Source: Pterois miles
Lineage: Eukaryota > Chordata > Actinopteri > Perciformes > Scorpaenidae
Assembly: GCA_947000775.1 (NCBI GenBank)
Contig: CAMQGK010000247.1
Location: 720,122 to 784,121, forward strand
DNA length: 64,000 bases
Direction of reading: 5' to 3'
The notes under the pieces were generated by a model, which saw nothing but the letters and a program-made list of their open reading frames with translations, was not told the origin of the DNA and did not search any database. The first letter of the stretch is position 1. The number at the start of each line of letters is the position of its first letter. The translations under genes and the position numbers were made by a program. Shown piece after piece: positions 37,209-50,414 of the stretch.

Positions 37209-38006
37209 CTAAAATCACTTTTTTTAACTGCCACTTCCTGATAAACACATTATGGTTAAAAGTATTCATGCGACCTGTAATTCTGCCACAAGCTCATGTT
37301 TGTGTCTCTGTGTGCCTGTCAGCTTGTGTTGTTCATTTTGTGTGTGACAGACACTGGTGAGCTGGGGACTGGTTGAATGTAATGGAAATGCTGCTCACCT
37401 GCTATCCAGGTTGCTGCTGTGTTGACAGAGTGAGGGACAACCTCTGCTGTGATGGTGGGACCGGCAATTGAGATAAATGATGGAAATAATGGAACAGTAT
37501 GGTACAAACACACAACTACAGATAGCATACGTTCAGCTGGGTTTTTTTCTTCCAAACGCCAGCACTGTGACACATCGTGATTACTGACTTCCAGAAGCCA
37601 TCTGCTTTAGTCATAGGCTGTGTAAAATTTTAGATATCTAATGGATGATTTGAAGTGAGCAGATTGTGTTTATGGTCTCTGTCATGGTGTCATTTTTGGA
37701 GCTGAAGCACAGGGTACACCAACCCAATCTCATGGGAAGGCTCATAAATTGAACGACATTACTAGGACATTCCCTGTGTTATGAGAATGCATTTGAGCCT
37801 TTCCGCTTGTCATTTCTTTACCTCTTTTCGTGTGTCATAACAGCAAAGAACATACAGTATATTGCTAAGAAGTGAAATTCAGTTGTTCCTTCCATTGAAA
37901 CATCAGTGCCAGGCAGCAACACTACGCCTCTGCCATTTTGGACTGAATGCGACTACAGTAAAACGTCCGCCTACAAAGTGATGCACAAAAGTAGAATAAA
38001 ATTATT
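36186..38006. other. non-coding DNA with CA microsatellites
   Basis: CA runs lie at about 37027-37059 (interrupted) and 37175-37207. No coding domain is recognised. Confidence 0.45.
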
Positions 38007-38125
38007 TCTAGTGGTTAGAGTGGTTGTCCTTTAGCTGCAAGGTTGGCGGCTCGATCCCTGTTCCTACTGTCTCCATGTCGGTGTTCTTGAGTGAAACACT
38101 GGACCCAAAGTTACTCCAAACGCTT
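38007..38125 (+). repeat. tRNA-related SINE head fragment
   Basis: Box A-like TAGTGGTTAGAGTGG and box B-like GGCGGCTCGATCCCTG are followed by GTGTTCTTGAGTGAAACACT. This resembles the head of the SINE at 25853, and the 3' part is missing. Confidence 0.65.
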
Positions 38126-38881
38126 AAGATACTCTCAGCTAATCCTAAATACTTAGGATGGGTTTAATGCAGAAGTCAAATTTCATGTATGTACCTTTAT
38201 GTATATGAAAAATTAAGATCCTCTCCTAAAATATTATAAATATGCATACTAAGATAACTCTACTTATTTATATTATATTATATTTATATTAACTTTCTTC
38301 CCTGGCTGCTTCCCAGATGAGCATAAAGAGAGTGATGGACATAAATGGAAGTTAGGAAAATCCAGTACACAGGTTTTGAGAGCATTCTCGATCTATTTCA
38401 TGTCAAGGACCTCCAAAATTGATCTATAATAGGCCATAGACCATGCATGTATAAGAGTCCTGTGTTAGTAAATAGCCTGCAACTACATTAAAATCTTTAT
38501 GTTATTTCTACTAGCAATTCTAGCTACTGGCTAATAGCTGGTTGTTTGGGAACAGAGATGTTAAAACATCCACCACAGTACAGACTTCCAGCATACAGCC
38601 CATGGGTGTATTATAAGATAATAAAAGTGATGAAATACAGCCAATATACCCATTATTACTGCCGCATACAGCTACCAGGGAGCTGGCAGAACAGGCTATG
38701 TCATATGAACATGCAGGGGTGGTGCAGTCCTGTGGGTCGGATGCATGCTCATTATGCAGAGGAAATCAGCTATTAGTTCATTTTACAATTTTATGGACTT
38801 AATAATTTGAGTGAGAACAAACTGAATGTTCATACTGGGAAGTTGATTAAACTCAAATCTCCTGATTTACAGACGTCTCTT

Positions 38882-38938
<57 letters not shown>

Positions 38939-40200
38939 ATGGCCATAGATTCATTGGTGTTTTTAGTCAAAAAAGCACCAGAGTTTCATCTCTGCCTCAA
39001 CGGCTGCAGTTAGGTTTAGGAAAAACATCATGGTTTAGCGTAAAATATGTATGGAAGCAACATAACAGAAGTACAGAAACCCATCACAAATATAACTAAA
39101 AACTAACTCAACACTTTGGGACACAAACACTGTCCTGTTGGTTGGAAGCCCTGTGTTTGCTGGACCCATCGGTCTGCCATAAGCACTCTCTCACTTTTTA
39201 TTCTACGTCACTCGCTCTGACTGTAGCATATTCACACAGGTGCGTTTATGTTGCAGTCAGCACAGACTACATGGCGTACAAATGACAAAAGAAAGAACGG
39301 TGTTGTTATTGCGCATGCAGTGACTTGCAAAATTACTGTGTTACTCATACATCATTCTGGGTGAGCGGGCTGGGTATATGCAGGTTGCACATAGGAAAAC
39401 TCTCTCTGCTAGAAAGAGATAAAATGGTGTGTTGCATTAGTTCACTTGGTGCATTGGACAAGATTTTACAGCAGGAATTTTGTTCCTGTCTCCTTTATTT
39501 TGGAAGAGCAAAGGAATGCAGTTATATGTGACGGCTTGGAATTGAGCTTCCATTTGTTTTGTGTCAATAACAGCAGAATCGTCTGGTCCATGCAACACTT
39601 GTCAAATTGATAATGTGGCCTCAATGATCTATCTTAGCATTTTGTTCCACCTGTTTTTCCACTGCACCGCTCCTATAGCTTTGGCCCTGAGCTGGGATCC
39701 AGCCACTGAATGAAATAGCAGCTGTCTCAGCTGCAGTGCCATTAAAACTCATCTGTACTTTTTAGTGCCTGGTTTTGAGCTTGGCAATTGTGCACCCTGG
39801 CAATTTGGAGGGCTTTCATGCCAACTAATCATGTAACATAATGTCAGTAAACTGCACATGGCTGGACAATGTTGCCAAAGACTGTTAGTAAAGTCCAGCT
39901 TTCACTTGATGGAGCTGTGACTCATCTCTCTAAGAGAAATTGTTGCACTTTGCTTGAACTCTGGGAAAGAAATGTGAAACTGAAGAAGAAAATGAATTAT
40001 GTTGCCAAGGCTTTTGCAAATGACTTCATTTATCCTGATTTTAGTGCTATAAGCTTTATTGTTGGTATATTGTTGCTTTTTAAATAACAAAGATGACAGT
40101 TGTAAGACTAATTAAATACTTCTTTATCATTAAATGCAGAACACAGAAGGGCAACAAGGCACATGTTTGTTTTTTTAAGACGCTTTGGTTGTGCCTGGTG
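38126..40200. repeat. non-coding DNA with a long (AT)n tract
   Basis: A pure AT run of about 25 units lies at 38886-38936. The stretch after it (about 38985-39200) includes GTTAGGTTTAGGAAAAACAT, a phrase seen in other fish repeats. No gene is recognised. Confidence 0.55.
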
Positions 40201-40996
40201 CACATGGGAAAAGTTTGCCTTCAGGGCTTTCTGACAGAAAGGGTTCATTTCAACTAGGGCTGTCAATCTGTTTAAGTATTTTATTGTGATTAATCACACA
40301 TCATTTCATCTGTTCATGTACAGTATCTGAAAGGAAGATTAGTCAAGTATTTAATACTCTTATCAACATGGGTGTTTTGCTTTATGCAAATATATGTATG
40401 TATTTATTATTGGAAATAAATTATCAACATAAAACAATGACAAATATTGTTCAGAAACCCCCACAGGTACTGCACTGAGCATAAATAATCTGCTCAATCA
40501 TAACATGGCAAACTCAAGTCCAGAGACTTGTGGGTACCCATAGAACCCATTTTCATTCACAAATCTGTCAGGGTCGGTCAGAGGTCAAGGGACCCCTTTG
40601 AAAAAAGTCAGGCTGGTTCTTCCTTGACAAAATTTAGTGCATGTTTGGATTGTTATTTAGCCTCCGTCACGACAAGCTAGTACAGCATGACAGGGTTGGT
40701 ACCAGTGGATGAATTATGTTAATAGTTTCATATGATACCAATATCTTCTTCTTCTTCTTCTTCTAACTTTAAAACTGAGCCTGCTGCAACCTAAAAATGG
40801 CAAGTTTCATTAATGCATTAAATAAATTAGTGGCATTAAAATAAATTTGCATTAACGCGTTATTGTTTCATTAGCACTGACAGCTCTAGTTTTAACCCAA
40901 ACCATGATCTTTTCCAAAATCTAACCTAGTAGGTTTTTTTCCTAAACCTAAGGAGATTTCTGGCAGAAAGCCCTGAAGGCAAACTTTTCCCACATG
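40201..40996. repeat. foldback element with about 40-bp inverted arms
   Basis: The arm at 40201-40240 (AAAAGTTTGCCTTCAGGGCT core) is the reverse complement of 40957-40996 at about 37 of 40 positions. Between the arms lies a hAT-like MITE at 40255-40888 that appears to have inserted into the loop. Confidence 0.75.
40255..40888 (+). mobile_element. hAT-like MITE, 634 bp
   Basis: Ends TAGGGCTGTCAA and, inverted, TAGAGCTGTCAG match at 10 of 12 positions. Flanking 8-mers ATTTCAAC (40247-40254) and GTTTTAAC (40889-40896) match at 6 of 8, as expected for a decayed 8-bp hAT duplication. Subterminal ATTGTGATTAATCAC and GCATTAACGCGTTAT are typical of this fish family. A TTC microsatellite lies inside at about 40745-40763. 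There is no transposase frame. Confidence 0.78.
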
Positions 40997-41377
40997 CAGG
41001 TTGCTGTGAAATTTCTCCTCCATTGTTGTTGTGGTTTAGTATTTGTAGCCTACATGTAGGTTGTGACGGTTGGTCTTTGTGGTATTTTTCTGGCCCCACT
41101 TTCATTGTGATTGGACGAAAAAAGGGACAGTGACAAGCCCAGCGTTTTACCCAGAGTTGAATGTTTTTCAAATCTCTGCAACCAGAAGAAAAACAAAATG
41201 TGCAGTGCTCAGTGTCTTGTCATGCTGGTGGCTGCTCATAACATGGCAAACCGTTCTCACTCCCAACTCATTAAATACATCCTTCAGCATCTAAACCTTG
41301 CACAGAGGCTCCGTTTAGCAACAGTATGTGACGAACACCAATGTAAATCCACCTGTGATATTTGACGGACGGAGCAA
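40997..41377. other. non-coding DNA, no gene recognised
   Basis: Short frames only, without a domain. Confidence 0.4.
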
Positions 41378-41790
41378 GTGACGTATTAATAGCACAAGAG
41401 TCTGTTAAAGGCAGGCGGGAGTTGAGGTGGATGGGCCAAACAAGCTCAAGACTTTCAACCAGGAGAGCAGGGGTCGCGTCCCATGTGACACTAAAAGTAA
41501 CGTTGACTTATTTTGTCACGTCAGTCTTTAGTCACTTGACTCGTTGGTATCGTCAATCCTGTGAGTCAGTATTCAGGGAAGTTAACGCCAACTACGACAG
41601 TTTCCTAACCCTAACTATGTGGATGTGTTGCCTAAACCTAACTTCCTGTGAAAACCAGTTTATTTTGACGCTATGTACGTAATAAGGTTATATTGATACT
41701 CGTATATTGTCCCTGGTCCATCTAATACAACCCCATGCGCTCCCCGATGCCAGAGGGCACTGACTAAGCAGCGGTATTTGTCGAGTTGAG
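41378..41790 (-). repeat. dispersed repeat, minus-strand member of an inverted pair
   Basis: It is the reverse-orientation relative of 35851-36185, for example GAGGGCACTGACTAAGCAGC and GGTATTTG at its high-coordinate end. It is somewhat longer than its partner. Family unknown. Confidence 0.7.
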
Positions 41791-42386
41791 AGCGCGAATG
41801 TGTTGAACATAGTGTAAATACGCGACGCTCCTAATGCAAAGAATTCAAAAAAAGAAAAAAACATCAACATAGTGGTTGTGGCGGTTGCCTGCTATCCCCT
41901 GCGGCTGGCTATTTTGACAGCTTTGTGTTCACCCAGCTGCATCAATTACACAAATACTTTGGGTAAATGTGGTCAGGAGGACACTGGAGACGTTTCCTTC
42001 TGATACCAAAACAACAATAGGCTACTTTATACAGTAGAGACCAAATCCTCTGTGTCTCCTTTGGTTTGGAGTTCTTCTCTAATGCTGCTCTAGTTTGTGA
42101 TTTAGGCTGGTAAAATGTTTTAAAATGTTTGTAGTTTCACATAAAAGTCCTGCCCAGGGCTGTTTTAACAATGTAATCAAACATTTCTAAACTCTGAAAC
42201 CAATTCTAGCGTCATCCTCCATCATCTGGTTTGGCTTGTTTAAACTCAGAAGTGTCTTCTTTCTCAAAAATCTAATAGTATATTGTTCCCTGGTCTGCAC
42301 TAAACCACAAATTGCCAAACAGTAGCTGCAGGGCAACTACAGTCTCAACATCTCAATGATACAACAGGACAATGCACTTACATGGC

Positions 42387-42423
<37 letters not shown>

Positions 42424-43169
42424 TGAATAATAAACAATAGTATGTCTTTGTGTCTGCTCATGTGTGCAGATACAGTTGTGGATGTCAGCAGAAAATGCAC
42501 ATAGTAAACATGACCTACAGTACTGTACGCTCACAAACACACACATGCTTTTAAGAAACACCCAAAGGACCTTCAAGAGCATAATTTGATCTGAACCCAT
42601 CTGAGAGAGTAAACAAGAGTGAGAGAGTGTTGACTGGATGTAAACAGTCACAAACACAGTGAAATACACTCTGGTTCACAGGAAGAAACACAAGTCCGGC
42701 CAACATTACTCACGGTCAGAAACACAGTGAAACATAGTCTGGTTCATGGGAATAACACATACCCGAGTCCAGCTACCCGCGGCCAGAAACACTGGTCAGA
42801 CACACTCAGGCACGTTGTTTGCTCTGTCATAACCTCCATCTAGACAGATCTGACTGTAATTACAGTTGTGAAATGAATGTGTTGCTGCTTAGATGTATTC
42901 TTATAGAATAGAAAATACTTGTTTCACCCCCTCGGGAAATTATGGCGTGTATGACAATTTCTGTTCGTTTCACATCAAAGAGTTGCATCTGAAAGAATAA
43001 AGCTAAAACAGAGTCGTACACCACATAACAATACATCCAAGCAGCTCATTAAATTAACAGTATACACACGTGATTACAGTTAGATCGACCGTGTCCTAGA
43101 TTAACCTGTTAATTCACAGTCAGCATTATTTTGCAAGCCGTCTTTTCTGCATTTATCAGTTTCGATCAT
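41791..43169. other. non-coding DNA with CA microsatellite
   Basis: A CT then CA compound run lies at about 42388-42422. GGTTCA- and AAACACAGTGAAA-type phrases recur near 42655-42740, which suggests a local duplication. No gene. Confidence 0.45.
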
Positions 43170-43368
43170 GTAAATGGTAAATGGACTTGCATTTATATGG
43201 AACTTTTCTAGTCTTCGGACCACTCAAAGTGCTTCACGCTACACGTTAGCATTCACCCATTCACGCCTACTGATGGCAGAGGCTGCCATCCAACTTTGCC
43301 CATCAGGATCTAATCTAAATACTCATTCACACATCGATGGCTATGCCTTCGGGAGAAATTTAGGGTTA
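43170..43368 (-). repeat. 5'-truncated SINE with TAAATGG tail
   Basis: The plus strand begins GTAAATGGTAAATGGACTTG (the SINE 3' end) and runs through TTTTCTAGTCTTCGGACCAC and CATCAGGATCTAATC. The tRNA-like head is missing at the high-coordinate end. Confidence 0.75.
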
Positions 43369-45290
43369 CGTGTTATTTTTAGCCTGGATTATAATTTTAA
43401 CTTCTTTGTATTTGTTTAATATTATGTGACGATCCACACACCAAGCTCTGATTGGTCAGTAGGCGGTACTTTTACATGAGTTGATCTCTTATCTGGAACA
43501 TAACACGCAGCGGAGCTGGTTAGGTGTTCAGCATAAGTTACCATGGCGATCTACCGCAGTAAGAGGTGAACCACTGTTGTAGGACTGAAAACCCAGAGTT
43601 AAACCTAACGTTACCTCGCTAGCCCTAAATCCTGCTTCATAATACAGGCCTCTGGTTGGGTCAGAGATATGGAGTATTAAATTGTCCACCTCAGGTGTGC
43701 ATTAGAAACTAAAGGTTATGAACTTCTTTTTAAAATACAACAGTGTGAAATTATGCCCATGAGAAAGAGGCAATTATCAGTTATTGTACTGGCTCCATAT
43801 TGTGCATCCCTAGTTTATATGAATATGCTGGCGCTCTCACTCAGTACCTGTAAGAGCCGGCGTGTGGCTGCTTTGTAAATGTGTCTGGATAATGGAGAAA
43901 GCAGTGATTGATGGAAAGGTTAATCTTTCTTGACAGATGGTATGTGCTGCTAAATCAGCATTAGGTGAAGTCAGACTGTGTGTGTACGTACAACAATGTG
44001 TGCATGCCTGTTTAAGCTCTAATGAGCGGGTGTCCGCCACTTGATTGGCCGCGAGGGGGGGGCTCGGCCAGTCAGGCGTCATGGGAACCAGCAGCCTCAT
44101 TATTTTCAGTGTATGGGGACGAGAAAACAACACTGTGTCCACCTCCTAACTTCCAGTGTATTGTGAGTGTGTGAGTAGGAAAGCTGCTCTGTGACATGAG
44201 CCACAAAGCAGCTACCAACCAGATGGGAGCCGAGGTCATCACCTCATCACACCAAGGCTTCATAGGACTCGGTACTAATCACCAGAAACGTCACCGGGGT
44301 CATTTCATAGCAACTGCGACTTGAGGTGTGATTGGAATGACCCTACAGTACATGGAGAGGCCGTGTGTGCGTGATCTGATGAGACTCAGTAAAGCTTTTG
44401 TTTAAACCTCATAAAATCTGTTGACCTAAGGATACTGCTTCACTGAATTGGCCAATAAAACGCTGACATACACACAAACACAGCTTTAATGCATAGCTTG
44501 TTGATTTGCTAAGACATGCATTATAGCCACAATGCCTCTACGCGCTACATACATAAAACATGATTCTGTGTAAACAAATGCCTTCGCACAAGCAAATTCA
44601 TGCGCAGCCCCCCGAACACGAGCACACACATTCACACATTAGTTGGAAAGGATGGAGGAGGCGGCGAGCCACCGTTAGCACAATGTGATAAATGTGTTTT
44701 TACAACCTGAATACACACAAAAACTCTCACACAAACACATACAGGAGCAGAAGGAGAGTGAAAGAAAAACAGAGGCAGTTTTTCTGATGGAGGAGGACGA
44801 GAGATTGTGAATTACATGAGGAATACGTGTATTTAAAGTGTATAGGTTTATGTATTAATTAGGGCTGGGTGATCAGATAAATATATTGTCTATTGGCAAT
44901 TGACTAAGTACATTAACAGTCCGACAGGAAATGCAGTGTATTTGTCAGTAGAGCTAAAGTTCATTAAAACTGCATCTACAAAACAAGACAGCGGCCATTT
45001 TCATCATTTTTATGACAGTGGATCAGTTTTAAATATTGCAGGGAGTAATGAGAGAAGAAGCAGACACAGTGAGCTGTTAGATGAAGAGCTGCAGGCGACA
45101 GGCTGCACACCTCCAACTTCTCAGCGAGGTAAGCAACTAATTTTCGCTGTTCGCAGACTCGTACCATGTGCAGCATAGAATAAGATCACGGTTACATACA
45201 GAATGATGGGAAAAAAAGGCCAATTATTGCCTGACAGTAGTTTGATTTCTGCCCCTACTATACTGGGACCTGTGGTAAAACAGCTTGTTA
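43369..45290. other. non-coding DNA, no gene recognised
   Basis: Only short frames without domains. CA-containing stretches occur near 44620-44740. Confidence 0.45.
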
Positions 45291-45602
45291 GAAATTATGG
45301 TAAATGAACTTGCATTTAAAAAGCGCTTTTCTAGTCTTCTGACCGCTCACAGTGCTTTACACTACATGTCAGCATTCACTCATTCACACACACATTCATA
45401 CACTGATCGCAGAGGTTGCCAGGCAAGGTGCCAAGTTTGTCCATCAGGATTTAATCTAAATACTCATTCACACTCCGATCGCTGAGCCTTTGGGAGTAAT
45501 TTGGGGTTGCAAATGTGTTGCTCAAGAACACATCAAGCATGTGACCAAAGCAGTCGGGGATCAAACCACCGACCTGCTCTACCCTCTGAGCCACTACAGT
45601 AA
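45291..45602 (-). repeat. near full-length tRNA-related SINE with TAAATG tail
   Basis: The minus strand starts with box A-like GTGGCTCAGAGGGTAGAGC, then box B-like GGTGGTTTGATCCCC. It continues with the body shared with 43170-43368 and 25853-26150, and ends at TTCATTTACCATAA. Confidence 0.82.
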
Positions 45603-45812
45603 CTGGCCTCGACAGAGCCTGATCTCAATCTCATACAACATCACTATTGACTGCGAGTCGGCTTTTTCGCCCAATATCAGTAGTCGACCTCACTAATGCT
45701 CTGGAATGGAAGTAAATCCTTGAGGAAAAGTCTTCGCAGAATAGTGGAGGCTGTTAAAGCAGCAGATACAGTAAATGCCCTGTGTTTCAGAAGTGTTCAC
45801 ATGTGGGATTTA

Positions 45813-45983
45813 AAGGGATGATTTGGATGTTTTGAAGTGGGGTTATATGAGGTACTTATCCATAGTCGGTGTATTACCTACAGTAGATGACGGCTGGCAC
45901 GACCCCAGTTTGGAGAAACAGACCGGAGTACCAGCACGGGAGCAAAGCGATGTACCGCTGTGGACGGGGCCAGCAGCAAAAAC
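45813..45983 (-). repeat. repeat family A, copy 4
   Basis: In reverse orientation it shows AAAGGGATGATTTGGATGTT, GTACTTATCCATAGTC, TATTACCTACAGTAGATG and CTGTGGACGGGGCCAGCAGC. Confidence 0.78.
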
Positions 45984-46611
45984 TAGTGTGTATGCATAAG
46001 TGTATACTCTTAGGGAGCTTTCACAAGCTATAGTCTACTTGGCTAGTCCGAATCAGAGTAAAATTTATACTTTTGATTTGTTTTCTATTTAGTCTGATTT
46101 GGTTTCACAGTGCATAAATGAAAAATATTATTTGCTGAGGGGCCTGTACAAAGGAGCAAATTTATCTTTTTCTTCTTGAGCACTGCCAGTTCTATGCAGG
46201 GAATCGCAGGCTTTTAAACATTGCTGCTTTAAACACTGCCGATCTGCTGTGTGCACAAATCGCTCCAGTTTATCTTGAATGTCTGTTTATTTAGCATATT
46301 CTGTATGTTCTCATCGGTCCTGATTATCGAGCAAGCATCAGACTTCTGCAGAGGTCAGTCCTCTCCCACTCACGTTAACCTGTCGTTTACCTGTGTCCAT
46401 CTCAACAAATGCCTGCACAGGCAGCTAGCGTTTCACTTGGAAATGGTCGGGACCACATCTCACAAGCTGTCTTAGACCAGTTGTTTTGGTCTGCCCAAAC
46501 AAATTTCACCACCTGTTGAACCACTCCAGACTTTGATTTAAATTAACTAAATGTTGGTTTGTGAAAGTGCCCTTAAACTGATTTTGATTTTTTTTTTTTT
46601 TTTTTTTTTAA
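45984..46611. other. non-coding DNA, no gene recognised
   Basis: It ends in a T20 run at about 46590-46609. No gene. Confidence 0.4.
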
Positions 46612-46815
46612 CTTGGTCTTTTTTTTAGGTGGCTAAAGTACGTTTTACTGCTGCCGCCATCTAAAGCAGAACATTGCTTTGTTTCTGTGCTGGTACTCTT
46701 GTCGATTTCTCCAATTTGGGGGTGTGCTGACCGCCGTCTACTGTAGGTAACACACTGACTATGGATAAACATCTCATACAACCCTGCTTCAATAACAGCC
46801 AAACTATCCCTTTAA
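46612..46815 (+). repeat. repeat family A, copy 5
   Basis: AGGTGGCTAAAGTACGTTTT, ACATTGCTTTG, CTACTGTAGGTAACACACTG, ACTATGGATAAACATCTCA and AAACTATCCCTTTAA occur in family order. Confidence 0.78.
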
Positions 46816-49800
46816 TGCACATTTTGGCTGTAGAGAATAACATGAGATCATAACAAAGCCATGGTATTGAGCTGTTAGGGGAAGTTGCTCGTGAAAAGGC
46901 CCCGCAAATAATTAACCAAAATAATACCATAGAATTAATACATTCAAAACAGCTAATAAATGATTTCTCACCTCCACTGTTTGTGTAAATACACTGTGAA
47001 GAATTGCTTATTCAACCGGCGTAACAGTTTGATGGACGTCTCTGAGCGAGCTGGAGGTGCTGCGTCAAAGCTTCATTTCCACGGTTACAGTTCCACTCAG
47101 ACACATCAAGCTGTTAATAATCTGTTTGACCACCGTCATATTTCACCAGCGCTTCCTCCTTTGTTATGCCAACCTCCTCATTTCTCTGTATCGTGTTTGA
47201 ATACTTGGCGAACATGCACATATTAAAAGGGCCATTCAACACCACTCAGATGTATCGTAATGCCTGCTACTCTTCTTATACGTCGTCCACTGAAGATTAA
47301 GTACATCCATAAAATCGGAGGTTGCTGAGTGTGTCGAAAACACAAAAAGAGATCAACTCAAACTGTCAAATCTGATGAAACTGGAACCAGAAAATAAAGT
47401 AATAAGACATAACTTTTTGAATTTCTTGACTGAGCCATCTTCTGCATCAAGTTACATTTCTTCTTAATGATTTATGATGTTTTGTAGCAATGTGTTTTGC
47501 CCGGATTTCAAACAAAAACACATTTATTTCCTTCAAAGATAAACCAGCTGTGTTTGACATATTGGTCCCGATGGAAGACTTTTGTTTCTGTTTTTTGTTG
47601 ATATTTCTTTATTATTCAGCTGTGACATGCTGGAAAATTGTGACTTTAACACTTCTAGAAGGGCAGGAAAATCCCCTACATTTGATGATTGTATGTGCTT
47701 ATCTTCAAGATGTAATATCTTCTTGAAAACATGTGATACACAGTAATACAGGCCCTTACAAAACCCTTACAATGCTCTCGCTGAGCATTATAAATCTCTC
47801 CATCAATTCTCCCAGATAACATCTCACACATACACAAACTTTTGTCATTTACCAAGGAAGCAGCCTGTTCCGATAGCAGCAAGTGACCTTTACGTCTGTG
47901 TTTGAACATGTAGATAGTATTAACAGACAAATGCAGTGGTTTAACAACTGTAGGTGCATTTACTCAATTCTGAGGTAGTTGTGCTTGTATTTTTATGTTC
48001 TACTACTTTTTAACTGTACTTTAATACGTTTATGGAAACATTTTACTCGATAGCCCACTATGTATATTTGTCAGCTGTAGTTACTTAGAGGATTTTATAT
48101 ATAAACCATTAAATCAGATTATAGAATATTATGGTGTAGATTACACTACCCAACATTATACAGTATAAAGTGCTTAGTTAGCTAAAGTAAGTCATAGCAT
48201 AATGTCACAAAAACATCATAGTATAATATGTCACAAAGTCATAGTATAGTATATCATAAAATATCATATTTTCACCACATCAGCATAACATGTACTAATA
48301 TGTCCATGTAGAGTTAAATACATTTAGCTGATAATACTGTAATTTTATCTAAATTAGATATTCAGTGCAGGACTTTAACTTACCTTTACTTAACCCTTTT
48401 TTATGAAACTGAATATTTCAACATAAGTTACCTTTTCCTACCTACCTATTTATTTACACCTTCAGCAGACATTAGCATTCATCATGTTTGTTTCCACCCA
48501 ATGAATGTACTGTAAGTCTAATATTTACTCTTCTTTTAGCTCAGTTTTTAGTCTCTGCCAACTCCTATGGGAACAATCTGGATCATTAGCAGCTAAATTA
48601 GCTGCTAACTTTGTCTGTCTGGTGTTTGGTCCTGCAGTTGTTTTGTAGAGCTTTTACGGTGAAAACAGCTGCTGAGAGAGGCTGAAAACAAAATGATGAG
48701 AGCGGTGAGAGCCGAGAGGTGAACAAAACAGCCAAGTTGTGGGCCAGAAAACCACTTTTCAAATGTAATGTATATCTGAGTCACATAAATATTCCACTGG
48801 ATAAAGAGCTTTCCCAAATGAATATTCATGTGATGAAACATAGTTGAGCACTTCTACAAATCTATTCCAACTGAAGCACCTCACATTCATACCTGCTATC
48901 ACAGGACTTACGCTCCCTCTCAAACTCTGTTTGATGCTGGAAATGAGCTCTTTCTTTCATAGCATCTCACAGGCCTCTCCCACCACAAAAAACAACTTCT
49001 TCACAGCTTATTTTTGGTTTTCCTCTGCCTCAGACGACAGACAGGTATTGTTTTGGATTTGTGACGAGCTTATAGTTCTAAAGCGAGGATGAGGGATTAT
49101 TCTATTAGTCATTTTTCCTCTCCAAAATAATGTACTGCGGAAGATTTAATATGGTTTTAGGTGCTGGGTGGAAAAGATCTGACTAGGCTGCAGATTTACA
49201 GTGAGGTTTCGACCATTTTGCATAATCCCAAGAGACATCTGTCTGTGAATGTGAGTCCTACCTTGCAAATTTCACACTGAAGAATTCAAATTAGATGCTT
49301 TAGGACAAGACACACAGACTTTTGCAAACAGGCAAAGATGCTAATTTCCAGGAGATAATCGGCTATTTGAGGCTAATCTTTGTTGCCCCAAAGCATGTAC
49401 GCACTTTGAAATCTGATTCTAATTAAAACCATAACTTTTCAAAGGGTGTGGAGGGTGTGTGTGAATGAAAGGTAAACCATCAACCAGCAACTTTCTAGCT
49501 GCAGCGCTGATATTATGTAATGTCTGTTTATATTATTTGTTCTTTGGCTTTTCCTTGTGTGCAGAACTCAGTGGATAAAAATCACCTTTGTCTCAAGTTA
49601 TCTGAGACAGATAAAACACACACACACACACTGTTATGCTCTATCCCTCTTTGTTCCTGGTAGTTACTCTGCATATGAAACACAATACACCTCCTCATAC
49701 GTTGTGATCCGTTTTTTGTTGGTTTTCGGTTTTGTTTTCCTTGCGTGTCGCATTGCTAGACGATCGTCTGTCACATCTCAGAGGCGTCTGTGCACGTGCA

Positions 49801-50414
49801 GCTTGAATGTGTGGGCCCGTGTTAAAACGAGCAGAAGTTATGTGGCTGATTTTGATTGTCTTTCAACTGTCAGCCGCCTCTGCATCGTCTTCTCTACGTC
49901 CATTTTTTGCTCTGTCTGTCTCTTCTACAGCTGTCACCACTACGCTGTGGAGACAAATGAACCATGAGGATGCAGACAGGATCTTCCCGGGCCTTTTTTC
50001 CCTCCCTCACATGCATCATGCGCTGTTGCTTTCACTACACTTCATCTTATTTTAAGACAATTTTTTTTTTTTTTTTAGCATAATCAGTACAAACAAAAGA
50101 GATTGACAGGACTGGCAGCCCTTGCACTTAGTGTTCCTGTATATACATTTGAATCAAATTTCAGAAGTACAAACTTGTCACATGTCAAGGAGCAGGAGTA
50201 ATGTTTGGTTAAAAAGCTCACTTAAAGCTGCAGTAGGCAATATATTTTTGGCATCATTGGGCAAAAATTCCATAAGAACTTTTCAGCATATTGTAATTCA
50301 AGTGTTCACAGAGAAAACTCAACTTCTGCACCTCCCCATGGCTCTGTTTTCAGGTTTTAAAAAATCTATTCCATGACAGGAGAATTTGGACAATCACAGG
50401 TCATTTCAGAGAGA
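46816..50414. other. non-coding DNA, no gene recognised
   Basis: Around 48181-48270 a short degenerate tandem of CATAGTATAGTATGTCA-like units is present. A CA run lies at 49616-49631 and a T run at about 50061-50078. From about 50222 to 50410 the sequence (AAAGCTGCAGTAGGCAATAT start) looks like another dispersed repeat bordering the Rex3 copy. No gene. Confidence 0.45.
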
